Shown here piece by piece: positions 1 to 6,603 of a stretch of 9,257 nt of DNA. The DNA is from Bacteroidota bacterium. GTDB taxonomy: Bacteria > Bacteroidota > Bacteroidia > Bacteroidales > UBA4417. The DNA is taken from NCBI GenBank assembly GCA_020048595.1, contig JAIFMH010000371.1:1-9257 (forward strand). Direction: 5' to 3'. The notes beneath the pieces were generated by a model. It did no database searches and was not told the DNA's origin. It was given only the letters and a program-made list of their open reading frames with translations. The first letter of the stretch is position 1. Every line of letters begins with the position of its first letter. A program made the position numbers and the translations under genes.

Positions 1-651
1 ATGGGCGAACAATACCTCCGCGTAGTTCAAAACCTGATTGCATTGCCTGGCCAAACCATCGAAGATTTAAAAGAGATCCATTCACATCCTATTGCCATAC
101 AGCAATGTGCCGTTTTCCTGAATGAACTCCGTCGTAAAGGCGTGAAAATTATTGATTCCGTTGATACAGCGCTCAGTGTAAAATGGATCAGGGAAGAAAA
201 CCTGATGGGTGTTGGCGCTCTTGGCAGCGAATTGGCAGCGCAAATGTATGAAATGGAAATCCTGAAAAGGGAAGTTGAAACCAACAAGCGCAATTTTACC
301 CGTTTCCAGATTATTACTGAAAGTGACGCAGTAAAGGAGCTGGAACAAATTGCAAATCAAACTATTAACAAGGCAACGTTATGCTTCTCGCTTCACCACG
401 AGGAAGGCAGGTTGTCGCAGGTGCTGTCGGTACTTTCATTTTACAAAATGAACCTGACTAAAATCCAGTCCCTGCCTATTGTCGGAGTCGAATGGGAATA
501 TTTCTTCTATATCGACCTGGTTTTCCCTGATTATGCCCGATATCAGCAAGCTTTGGATGCAATCAGACCTTTAACAGAACAATTACAAATCTTAGGAGAA
601 TATCAAAATGGACAACGGCCACCCGAAAATAAAACCATCGAAGAGAACTGA
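1..651 (+). CDS. pheA: Prephenate dehydratase with C-terminal ACT domain (5'-truncated by window edge)
   Basis: Converts prephenate to phenylpyruvate in phenylalanine synthesis, in the cytoplasm. The visible 216 residues hold the second half of the catalytic domain. HSHP is at residues 27-30, and the TRF catalytic motif is at 100-102 inside NKRNFTRFQ. An ACT domain follows at about 125-197, with the EGRLSQVLSVLS and NLTKIQSLPI segments where family members bind phenylalanine for feedback inhibition. Complete monofunctional enzymes run about 280 residues, and the first lobe (about 65 residues) is absent. The ATG at base 1 therefore most likely lies inside the gene, which would begin upstream of the window. 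There is no chorismate mutase domain in the visible part; that activity is fused to DAHP synthase at 2873. The 3' end overlaps the aminotransferase gene by 44 bp, suggesting translational coupling. The family call is secure and the true start is unseen. Confidence 0.93.
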   Translation: MGEQYLRVVQNLIALPGQTIEDLKEIHSHPIAIQQCAVFLNELRRKGVKIIDSVDTALSVKWIREENLMGVGALGSELAAQMYEMEILKREVETNKRNFTRFQIITESDAVKELEQIANQTINKATLCFSLHHEEGRLSQVLSVLSFYKMNLTKIQSLPIVGVEWEYFFYIDLVFPDYARYQQALDAIRPLTEQLQILGEYQNGQRPPENKTIEEN

Positions 652-1789
652 GCTGGTTCAGGAGTATTATTTTTCGCATAAACTCAGGCAGATAGCTGAG
701 ATGCGGGAAGCCGGCCTGGATATTATAAACCTGGGTATCGGAAGTCCTGATTTGCCACCAACTTCAGCCGTAATTGAAAAATTAAGCGAGGCTGCAAAGT
801 TGCCTAACGTACATGGGTATCAAAGTTACAATGGCATTCCTGCATTGCGCAACGCTTTTGCAGATTGGTATCAGAAATACTTTAATGTAACACTGAATCC
901 GGCTACCGAAATACTTCCACTTATCGGATCGAAGGAAGGCATTATGCATATCAGCATGGCCTTTGTTAACGAAGGCGATGAAGTGCTGGTTCCAAATCCT
1001 GGATATCCTACTTACACATCTGTATCAAAATTGACAGGAGGAAATGTCCGCTTCTACAACCTGAACGAAAAACAAAACTGGCATCCTGATTTACAGGAAC
1101 TGGAAAACAGCGATCTGAGCAAGGTTAAAATTATGTGGGTGAACTATCCGCATATGCCAACAGGCACAAAAGGATCTAAAAAGCTTTTCGAAGAACTGGT
1201 TGCATTCGCACACAAACACAGCATTTTATTGGTCAACGACAATCCATACAGTTTCATTTTAAACAATGAGCATTTAAGCTTGTTATCGGTAGATGGAGCA
1301 AAGGAAGTGGCGCTGGAACTGAATTCCATGAGCAAATCGCATAATATGGCCGGCTGGCGTATCGGGATGGTTGCCGGGCATGCAGAATATATCCAGAGCA
1401 TTGTAAAAGTTAAAAGCAACATGGATTCCGGCATGTTTCAACCAATGCAGCTGGCAGCCGTCGAAGCTTTAAAAAGCAACGACGATTGGTATGTTGATAA
1501 CAACAAAATCTATAGTTCGCGCCGTAAGCTGGTTGAAGACATTATGCACAAACTGAATTGCACTTTTGACCCATCACAATCCGGGTTATTTTTGTGGGGA
1601 AAAATTCCGGCAAAGTATTCCAATGGCGAAGAACTAACTGAAGAAATCCTTCACAAAGCACATGTGTTTATCACACCCGGAATGGTTTTTGGCGATCAGG
1701 GCAATGAGTATATCCGGATTTCGCTTTGCGCAAATGAACAGATGTTAAACAAGGCTCTTGAAAGGTTGGCGGGGCTGGGAGATTTTTGA
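608..1789 (+). CDS. Class I/II PLP-dependent aminotransferase (probable aromatic/aspartate type)
   Basis: Fold-type I aminotransferase of 393 residues. Visible landmarks are PNPGYPTY, NYPHMPTG (a variant of the usual NxPxNPTG), the PLP-ring aspartate D211 in NDNPY, the Schiff-base lysine K243 in SMSKSHNMAGWR, and the substrate-carboxylate arginine R370 in YIRISLC. Sitting between prephenate dehydratase and prephenate dehydrogenase, it probably transaminates phenylpyruvate and 4-hydroxyphenylpyruvate, or prephenate itself; the exact substrate cannot be read from sequence. The start at 608 is nearly forced, because the conserved N-terminal segment (IKPSKRTELVQEYYFSHKL) begins eight residues in and no other start lies between. 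AGGAG about nine bases upstream could serve as a ribosome site. It overlaps the previous gene by 44 bp. LL-diaminopimelate aminotransferases are related, but the context argues against that role. Confidence 0.9.
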   Translation: MDNGHPKIKPSKRTELVQEYYFSHKLRQIAEMREAGLDIINLGIGSPDLPPTSAVIEKLSEAAKLPNVHGYQSYNGIPALRNAFADWYQKYFNVTLNPATEILPLIGSKEGIMHISMAFVNEGDEVLVPNPGYPTYTSVSKLTGGNVRFYNLNEKQNWHPDLQELENSDLSKVKIMWVNYPHMPTGTKGSKKLFEELVAFAHKHSILLVNDNPYSFILNNEHLSLLSVDGAKEVALELNSMSKSHNMAGWRIGMVAGHAEYIQSIVKVKSNMDSGMFQPMQLAAVEALKSNDDWYVDNNKIYSSRRKLVEDIMHKLNCTFDPSQSGLFLWGKIPAKYSNGEELTEEILHKAHVFITPGMVFGDQGNEYIRISLCANEQMLNKALERLAGLGDF

Positions 1790-1798
1790 GGTACAATT

Positions 1799-1853
1799 TA
1801 CGAGGTACGAGGTACGAATAACGATTAACAAATAACGATTAACGAATAACATT
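1799..1853. repeat. Heptamer tandem repeats upstream of tyrA (TACGAGG then TAACNNN)
   Basis: In the 90-bp spacer, TACGAGG occurs at 1799-1805 and 1806-1812, with a partial third copy TACGA at 1813. This is followed by five consecutive heptamers with the pattern TAACNNN: taacgat (1819), taacaaa (1826), taacgat (1833), taacgaa (1840), taacatt (1847). A derivative, aaacgat, follows at 1854. Another TAACGTT (1873-1879) directly abuts the start codon. Because 7 is not a multiple of 3, the regularly spaced TAA falls in all three frames. The same heptamer pattern recurs before the DAHP synthase gene. Function is unknown. Confidence 0.85.
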
Positions 1854-1879
1854 AAACGATTCAGAAAGGAAATAACGTT

Positions 1880-2725
1880 ATGAAAGTTTGCATCATCGGT
1901 ATTGGATTAATAGGCGGTTCCCTGGCAATCGACCTTAAACGTCGGGGGTTTGCCAGCATTGTTATAGGCGTTGATAATAACAAGCACCATCAGAATATAG
2001 CATTACACAGTGGCCTTGTTGATAAAATCGACACACTACAGAATGCTGTAAAAAAGTCGGATCTTATCATTTTAAGTACTCCTGTAAATACAAACAGGAC
2101 TTTGTTACCCGAAATACTTACCCTGATTGAAGGAACTGATAAAGTTGTTATTGACATGGGTTCAACCAAGGCAGGAATTGCCGAGGCTGTGCTGAATCAC
2201 CCGGGCCGCGGACGTTATGTAGCATCGCATCCAATGGCAGGCACTGAATTCTCAGGTCCTATGGCTGCTATTGGCAAACTATTCGACTATAAGCATGTTA
2301 TTATATGCGACAAGGATCTTTCGGATACTGATGCGCTTAGAACGGTTGTTGACATGTATAATTTACTGAATATGCGGATATCCTATATGACTGCCATTGA
2401 TCATGATATTCACGTTGCGTATGTATCGCATATTTCGCATATCACTTCATTTTCACTGGCTCTGTGTGTACTTGATAAAGAAAAAGATGAAGAGAATATC
2501 CTGAAACTGGCTGCCGGTGGTTTTGAGTCCACCGTACGACTTGCAAAAAGCAATGCCGAAACCTGGGCTCCGATCTTTCTGCAGAATTCCGAGTACATCA
2601 TTGAAGTATTGGATAATTATGTTGAAAAGATGAGTCTTTTTAAGAAATACATTCTGGATAAAAATACCGAAGGCCTTACGGAACTGATGAATGAAGCAAA
2701 TAAAATAAGGAAAATATTGAATTAA
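1880..2725 (+). CDS. tyrA: Prephenate dehydrogenase
   Basis: Oxidative decarboxylation of prephenate to 4-hydroxyphenylpyruvate (tyrosine branch), in the cytoplasm. The 281-residue protein opens with a Rossmann fold, GIGLIGGSLA at residues 7-16, followed by the acidic end of beta-2 (GVDNN). The STPV and DMGSTK segments and ASHPMAGTEFSG (115 onward, H117) are family hallmarks. The helical C-terminal domain contains H178, H184 and H187 in the HVAYVSHISHI stretch. Length fits the short TyrA form, with no chorismate mutase or C-terminal ACT domain, so feedback control, if any, is not visible. AAAGGA lies nine bases before the ATG. Unlike its overlapping upstream neighbours, this gene is isolated by repeat-bearing spacers of 90 and 147 bp. 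Arogenate dehydrogenase is an alternative that motifs alone do not exclude. Confidence 0.92.
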   Translation: MKVCIIGIGLIGGSLAIDLKRRGFASIVIGVDNNKHHQNIALHSGLVDKIDTLQNAVKKSDLIILSTPVNTNRTLLPEILTLIEGTDKVVIDMGSTKAGIAEAVLNHPGRGRYVASHPMAGTEFSGPMAAIGKLFDYKHVIICDKDLSDTDALRTVVDMYNLLNMRISYMTAIDHDIHVAYVSHISHITSFSLALCVLDKEKDEENILKLAAGGFESTVRLAKSNAETWAPIFLQNSEYIIEVLDNYVEKMSLFKKYILDKNTEGLTELMNEANKIRKILN

Positions 2726-2729
2726 GGGG

Positions 2730-2757
2730 TTAGGATTTGGGAGTTAGGTTTTAGGGA
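2730..2757. repeat. Degenerate TTRGGNN heptamer repeat after tyrA
   Basis: Four adjacent 7-bp units begin four bases after the tyrA stop codon: ttaggat, ttgggag, ttaggtt, ttaggga. They share the 7-bp period of the other two heptamer types around tyrA but differ in sequence. There is no inverted symmetry, so they are not a terminator. Role unknown. Confidence 0.7.
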
Positions 2758-2829
2758 AAGCAAGCCTAAATTGATAGTACACATAAAGGTTGTTTTTTCT
2801 GAATATCTCAAAGAATCCCTAGCAAAGCT

Positions 2830-2864
2830 GAACCATTAACGTTTAACCATTAACAAATAACGAT
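2830..2864. repeat. TAACNNN heptamer repeat before the DAHP synthase gene
   Basis: Four in-register heptamers, taacgtt (2837), taaccat (2844), taacaaa (2851) and taacgat (2858), preceded by the related gaaccat (2830). The array ends eight bases before the ATG at 2873. The 16-bp string at 2849-2864 is identical to 1824-1839 upstream of tyrA, so the two spacers share a common repeat family. The remaining spacer (2758-2829) shows nothing recognisable. Confidence 0.83.
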
Positions 2865-2872
2865 CACCCACC

Positions 2873-3967
2873 ATGGAAACAAAACTTCAACTCGAACCTT
2901 TAGAAAACTGGAGCATATACAAAGGCAGGCCATTACTGATTTCAGGACCATGCAGTGCCGAAACAGAAGATCAGGTAATGGAAACAGCGCGCCAACTGGC
3001 AGCTTTGAAAAAGGTGGATGTTTACAGAGCCGGAATCTGGAAACCACGCACACGGCCTAATGCATTCGAAGGTGTTGGCACCGAAGGACTTAAATGGCTA
3101 AAACGCGTAAAAGAAGAAACCGGCCTTGCAACCGGAACTGAAGTTGCCACGCAAACCCATGTATACGAAGCCCTGAAATTTGGTGTTGATGTATTGTGGA
3201 TAGGTGCCCGAACTTCGGCAAATCCTTTTGCTATGCAGGAAATTGCTGATACATTGAAAGGTGTGGATGTAATGGTTCTTGTTAAAAACCCGGTAAATCC
3301 CGACCTTGACCTTTGGGTAGGAGCCATAGAGCGTTTATATGCTGCAGGCATCAGGCGGATAGGAGCCATACACCGCGGTTTTTCAGCTTACGAAAAAACA
3401 GCGTATCGCAATCAGCCCAAATGGCAGATACCAATTGATCTGCGGATGCGTATACCCGGTTTACCAATGATTTGCGATCCAAGTCATATCGGAGGTGCAA
3501 GGAAATACTTGTTTGAAATTGCGCAGGAAGCAATGGACCTCAATTATGACGGACTAATGCTTGAATCACATATTGATCCGGATAATGCATGGAGTGATAA
3601 AAGCCAGCAGGTTACGCCAGCAGATTTATTGGAATTACTTGATAAATTAGTACTCCGCCAATCGGTTTCGAGCGATGCCAAATTTCTTGATAAGCTGAGC
3701 ATACTGCGTAGCCAGATCGACAGGTTCGATGAACAACTCCTTGATTTGCTGGAACAACGTATGAATGTAGCCGAAACCATTGGGAAGTATAAAAAGGATA
3801 ATAACATCACTATTTTACAAAACCAGCGTTGGGAAGAAATCATCCGAAAAGTGGCAGAAAAAGGCCGGAGCAAAGGCCTGAGTGAAGAATTCATAGAGCA
3901 GATGTTCAAAGCCATCCATCAGGAATCCATCAATCACCAGATGAAGGTGATGAATGCAGCGAGTTAG
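2873..3967 (+). CDS. Bifunctional 3-deoxy-7-phosphoheptulonate (DAHP) synthase / chorismate mutase (AroQ type)
   Basis: A 364-residue fusion. Residues 1 to about 260 are a KDOP-synthase-like (type I-beta) DAHP synthase, which condenses phosphoenolpyruvate with erythrose 4-phosphate. Visible motifs are GPCSAE 25-30, KPRTRP 57-62, IGAR, H167 in HRG, C201 in CDPSHIGG (metal-ligand region) and ESH at 231-233. Residues about 270-357 are an all-helical AroQ chorismate mutase converting chorismate to prephenate. Aligned by eye without gaps to E. coli CM, R11, R28, K39, R51 and Q88 correspond to R279, R296, K307, R319 and Q356, all conserved. D48 and E52 are replaced by Gln and Trp. In this fusion type the mutase domain often mediates feedback inhibition of the synthase; that is family knowledge, not seen here. 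It is the last gene of the aro operon, followed by a terminator. No clear Shine-Dalgarno site precedes the ATG. Confidence 0.95.
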   Translation: METKLQLEPLENWSIYKGRPLLISGPCSAETEDQVMETARQLAALKKVDVYRAGIWKPRTRPNAFEGVGTEGLKWLKRVKEETGLATGTEVATQTHVYEALKFGVDVLWIGARTSANPFAMQEIADTLKGVDVMVLVKNPVNPDLDLWVGAIERLYAAGIRRIGAIHRGFSAYEKTAYRNQPKWQIPIDLRMRIPGLPMICDPSHIGGARKYLFEIAQEAMDLNYDGLMLESHIDPDNAWSDKSQQVTPADLLELLDKLVLRQSVSSDAKFLDKLSILRSQIDRFDEQLLDLLEQRMNVAETIGKYKKDNNITILQNQRWEEIIRKVAEKGRSKGLSEEFIEQMFKAIHQESINHQMKVMNAAS

Positions 3968-3996
3968 TATTTACAGAATTTATTCGATTTACTATT

Positions 3997-4037
3997 AATC
4001 CGGGCGCACCAATTAGGTTGCATCCGGATTTTTTTTT
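3997..4037 (+). terminator. Rho-independent terminator of the aro operon
   Basis: The stem AATCCGG (3997-4003) / CCGGATT (4024-4030) can extend inward through GCACC pairing with GGTTGC (one bulge) around an AATTA loop. A run of T continues to 4037. It lies 29 bases after the DAHP synthase/chorismate mutase stop. There is no A-run on the left side, so it should act only for the plus strand and not for the convergent regulator gene. Confidence 0.85.
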
Positions 4038-4103
4038 CAACCTGGAACAGTTGCTATGAAAATAAAAAATTGCAGGAAATAAAAAAATCAACCATCCATT
4101 CTT

Positions 4104-4889
4104 TTACAGCCAGTGACTCTTCATACAAAGATGAATGAGTTCGGTAATATTATGGGTCAGTGTTTTTTCCATACAATTGCGCTTGTGGTTTTTAACAGTA
4201 TGAATGCTGAGGTTTAGCCTGTCAGCTATCATTTTACTGCTAAGCCCTTGGTGGCAAAGCTTTATGATTTCCATTTCACGATTCGACAATTGGGAGTTGT
4301 CATTGTTCCCATACACTTTGGTGGAAACCTTTTGATAACCCAGATCAGCTGAATACTTAAAAATAGACAGGATCATGGTTTCATCGGTCTTAAAATCGCC
4401 TATTTCGGTAAACACTCTCAGGTTCAGAACCGGTAACAGATCATCATCCGATATGGATAAGGTGCCTTCCTGCAGAAATTGTGAAATACTTCCATCCTTC
4501 CGGATATACCTGTGATTGAATGAAAAGCGGTATTCGGTTAGTTCGGCAGCCGGTATACTTTCCATAAACTTCATAATATCCGGGAAAATTTTCTCCGTTA
4601 AACATGCCTTATCATCAGGATGAAAATGCATGGCCTGAAAATCGAAAATCGCGTCCAGCAATTCGTTTTTAAAACAGCTGTTGTGTGCTACACAATGATC
4701 GTGAAAACAAACAAACTGCCTTCCGGAACGATCTATCAAACAAGCACTGTATGGTAATTTATTGCTGGTTTCAGAATGTTTATGCCTGTGAGATTCAAGC
4801 CTGGAGAATAAATTAAGTTCTCCTGAATCATTCCTGGTATCCCGGATTGCTACCCCGGCATAGTTAAAAGATCCATTTTCGCTCTTCAT
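4104..4889 (-). CDS. PAS-like sensor with C-terminal LuxR-type helix-turn-helix
   Basis: A transcriptional regulator of 261 residues from the ATG at 4889. An in-frame TTG at 4925 would add 12 residues, but I prefer the ATG because AAGG lies just upstream and the extra residues carry no motif. Residues 201-261 form a GerE/LuxR HTH: LSNREMEIIKL, then the GLSSKMIADRLNLSIHTVKNHKRN recognition region. The middle looks like a PAS fold: FHPDD at 89-93, then EYRF, RYIRKDGSISQFLQEG, then a strand ending near GDFK. There is no response-regulator receiver domain. Unusual is CFHDHCVAHNSC at residues 61-72 (three Cys and three His), preceded by HRHKH at 34-38, which could bind a metal or react with redox signals; that is inference. 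It converges on the aro operon and is divergent from the protease gene. Its ligand and targets are unknown. Confidence 0.85.
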   Translation of the reverse strand: MKSENGSFNYAGVAIRDTRNDSGELNLFSRLESHRHKHSETSNKLPYSACLIDRSGRQFVCFHDHCVAHNSCFKNELLDAIFDFQAMHFHPDDKACLTEKIFPDIMKFMESIPAAELTEYRFSFNHRYIRKDGSISQFLQEGTLSISDDDLLPVLNLRVFTEIGDFKTDETMILSIFKYSADLGYQKVSTKVYGNNDNSQLSNREMEIIKLCHQGLSSKMIADRLNLSIHTVKNHKRNCMEKTLTHNITELIHLCMKSHWL

Positions 4890-5146
4890 GATTGATTGCC
4901 TTAATTGACAGTTAATAACTTTCAAATAATTTCAGCTGCAATACCAGTTGGTGAAGAATCCCCAAAAAATCAAGAATACAAACCTTTTATAAACAGCCTC
5001 TGAATTCAGCAACAGGTAATCCTTGTGATTTTAATTTCAATATACTTACAAGCAAAAGTGAAAAAGAACAGCTAATCCGAATTAAAATATATACATCATC
5101 AGATGCAAGAGTAATCCTAAAACAACATTGATTCGGAAAAGTTCAA

Positions 5147-5160
5147 CATTTTGCAAAATG
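5147..5160. promoter_or_regulatory. 14-bp palindrome with TTTGCAAA core
   Basis: CATTTTGCAAAATG is perfectly self-complementary. The same TTTGCAAA core recurs as the palindrome GTTTGCAAAC at 5318-5327 in the same spacer. Dyad sites of this size commonly bind dimeric regulators, and the divergently encoded LuxR-type protein is one possible binder. No direct evidence supports this. Confidence 0.4.
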
Positions 5161-5189
5161 AAAGCTGTTAAAATGACTCTTTTGTGCTA

Positions 5190-5220
5190 TTGCGTAAAGG
5201 AAAATCTGAATGTAACTTTG
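5190..5220 (+). promoter_or_regulatory. Candidate Bacteroidota-type promoter (TTG-N20-TAACTTTG)
   Basis: TAACTTTG at 5213-5220 matches the -7 consensus TAnnTTTG exactly, and TTG at 5190-5192 sits 20 bases upstream, inside the accepted spacing for the -33 element. Transcription would start near 5227, leaving a leader of about 170 bases before the protease ATG. That is long, so another promoter nearer the gene is possible. Confidence 0.5.
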
Positions 5221-5317
5221 ATAAATTGAAGTTTTGTTTTCTGTCAGGAAACGCGCTATAGACTGTAAATACTACATTTCAGAACTAACATTGAGGAACG
5301 GTATTAATATTAACTCA

Positions 5318-5327
5318 GTTTGCAAAC
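5318..5327. promoter_or_regulatory. 10-bp palindrome GTTTGCAAAC, second TTTGCAAA site
   Basis: A perfect dyad downstream of the promoter candidate and 72 bases before the protease start codon. Its core matches the palindrome at 5147-5160. If both are operators they would flank the putative promoter, a layout seen in looping or repression, but this is inference from two short matches. Confidence 0.35.
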
Positions 5328-5398
5328 AGCAAATCTGAAAAGACACATTCAGGAAATTTATAATCCTCAGGTATAAACAATTCTAACAAAAAACAATC

Positions 5399-6319
5399 AT
5401 GGGAATATTTATTCGCAGAAGATTAGCCATGGGATGGCTCCCTGATTATCCTGATTTCAGGGATATGACTATCGAACATGATGATGTTTCTCTCCGCATG
5501 AAAGGGCTTGGACAAACGGATTCAGTTAAAAAAATGTTGATGAAAACGGGTGCTGCAAAAGCAACAAAATCCAATTTGCCTGCATCTGTTTCACTGATTC
5601 CATGGTTCTCACCTATTGAAGACCAGGGCAACCTGGGATCATGCACCGCCAATGCCGGTGTTGGCCTGGTTGAATACTTCGAGCGCCGGGCATTTGGCAA
5701 ACACTCCGATGCCTCAAGGCTTTTCCTGTATAAAACCACACGAAATATGATGCAGGAAAAGGGTGATACCGGTGCTTTTCTTCGAACCACTATGGGCGCA
5801 ATGGTACTGTTCGGGCTTCCGCCGGAAACATACTGGCCTTACAATGAAGAAGCTTTTGACAAGGAACCTTCGGCATTTTGTTATGCGTATGCACAAAACT
5901 ACCAGTCGATCAGCTATTACAGGCTCGATCCTCCCGGAACAAAACCAGACGAACTGCTAACCCGGATCAAGACCAATCTTGCTGCCGGGCTTCCATCCAT
6001 GTTTGGCTTTACCGTATATAATTCTATTGTACAGGCAAATGATTCAGGCAAAATACCCTATCCTACAAAAGGGGATAAAATTGCCGGTGGTCATGCCATT
6101 GTAGCAGCCGGTTACGATGATAAGATGAAGATCAAAAATACGACTGCCGGCGCAAAAGAAACTGTTGGCGCGCTACTGATACGCAATTCGTGGAGCACTG
6201 ACTGGGGCGATAATGGTTACGGCTGGCTTCCTTACGAGTATATACTTAAAGGCCTTGCTGATGACTGGTGGTCGCTGTTGAAAAATGAATGGGTAGATTC
6301 GGGGCATTTTAAAGCGTGA
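5399..6319 (+). CDS. Papain-family (C1) cysteine protease, no signal peptide
   Basis: A 306-residue protein with the full papain catalytic set: oxyanion Q76 and nucleophile C82 in EDQGNLGSCTANA, H232 in GGHAIVAAGYDD, and N263 in IRNSWSTDWGDNGYG. The N-terminal GWLPDYPDFRD stretch (residues 13-23) is a signature of a bacterial, archaeal and phage C1 group. LPASVSLIPWFSPI marks the start of the mature-like domain. The roughly 55 residues before it are shorter than a classical inhibitory propeptide, and the N-terminus (MGIFIRRRLAMGW) lacks a hydrophobic signal core, so a cytoplasmic location is likely. Ordered-domain length and intact motifs argue for a working enzyme; its substrate is unknown. 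Translation could instead start at the ATG at 5429. The gene is monocistronic in appearance, with a 509-bp spacer before and 465 bp after it. Confidence 0.9.
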   Translation: MGIFIRRRLAMGWLPDYPDFRDMTIEHDDVSLRMKGLGQTDSVKKMLMKTGAAKATKSNLPASVSLIPWFSPIEDQGNLGSCTANAGVGLVEYFERRAFGKHSDASRLFLYKTTRNMMQEKGDTGAFLRTTMGAMVLFGLPPETYWPYNEEAFDKEPSAFCYAYAQNYQSISYYRLDPPGTKPDELLTRIKTNLAAGLPSMFGFTVYNSIVQANDSGKIPYPTKGDKIAGGHAIVAAGYDDKMKIKNTTAGAKETVGALLIRNSWSTDWGDNGYGWLPYEYILKGLADDWWSLLKNEWVDSGHFKA

Positions 6320-6362
6320 GATTAAATTTCAGAAACTGAAACTTACTAAACACGGTACTTTT

Positions 6363-6404
6363 TTTGCAGAATGGAATCTTAAAATGATGATTTCATTCTG
6401 CAAA
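6363..6404. other. 16-bp stem-loop after the C1 protease gene
   Basis: Bases 6363-6378 pair with 6389-6404 over 16 positions with a single G.U pair, leaving a 10-base loop (ttaaaatgat). It begins 44 bases after the protease stop. No T-run follows on the plus strand, and a T7 run (6359-6365) precedes and enters it, so it is not a textbook terminator in either direction. It may be an mRNA-end stabiliser, a processing site or a remnant of a small inverted-repeat element. Confidence 0.6.
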
Positions 6405-6603
6405 TGTTATGTGTTCCGTTCCGGAAGCTAAGCTAGCATAAAGTATCTGTTACAGTGAATACCTGAATAACAAGCTATTCTTCATCTGTGTACAATCAGC
6501 AGGTGAAACATCCATAAGCCCTGAGCATAGCAATCGAAAAGTCATTTTCGATTTATAGAAAATCCTTTTTAGATCAATTAATGTGTTAATAGCACTAACC
6601 CAC

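Larger units (their letters stand above)
4890..5398. other. 509-bp divergent intergenic region between the LuxR-type regulator and the C1 protease
   Basis: AT-rich, with no convincing small gene on either strand. It holds one Bacteroidota-type promoter candidate facing the protease (5190-5220) and several perfect palindromes: CTGAATTCAG (5000-5009), CATTTTGCAAAATG (5147-5160) and GTTTGCAAAC (5318-5327). I found no exact TAnnTTTG on the minus strand for the regulator; the nearest is AAGGTTTG, the complement of 4977-4984. Confidence 0.7.

Noticed and set aside
4104..4925. TTG start at 4925 giving a 273-residue regulator
   Set aside because: The ATG at 4889 is in frame, has an AAGG upstream, and the additional 12 residues show no family motif. 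Kept only as an alternative.
6363..6404. Stem-loop as a terminator for the protease gene
   Set aside because: No T-run follows it on the plus strand, and on the minus strand it is followed by A residues.
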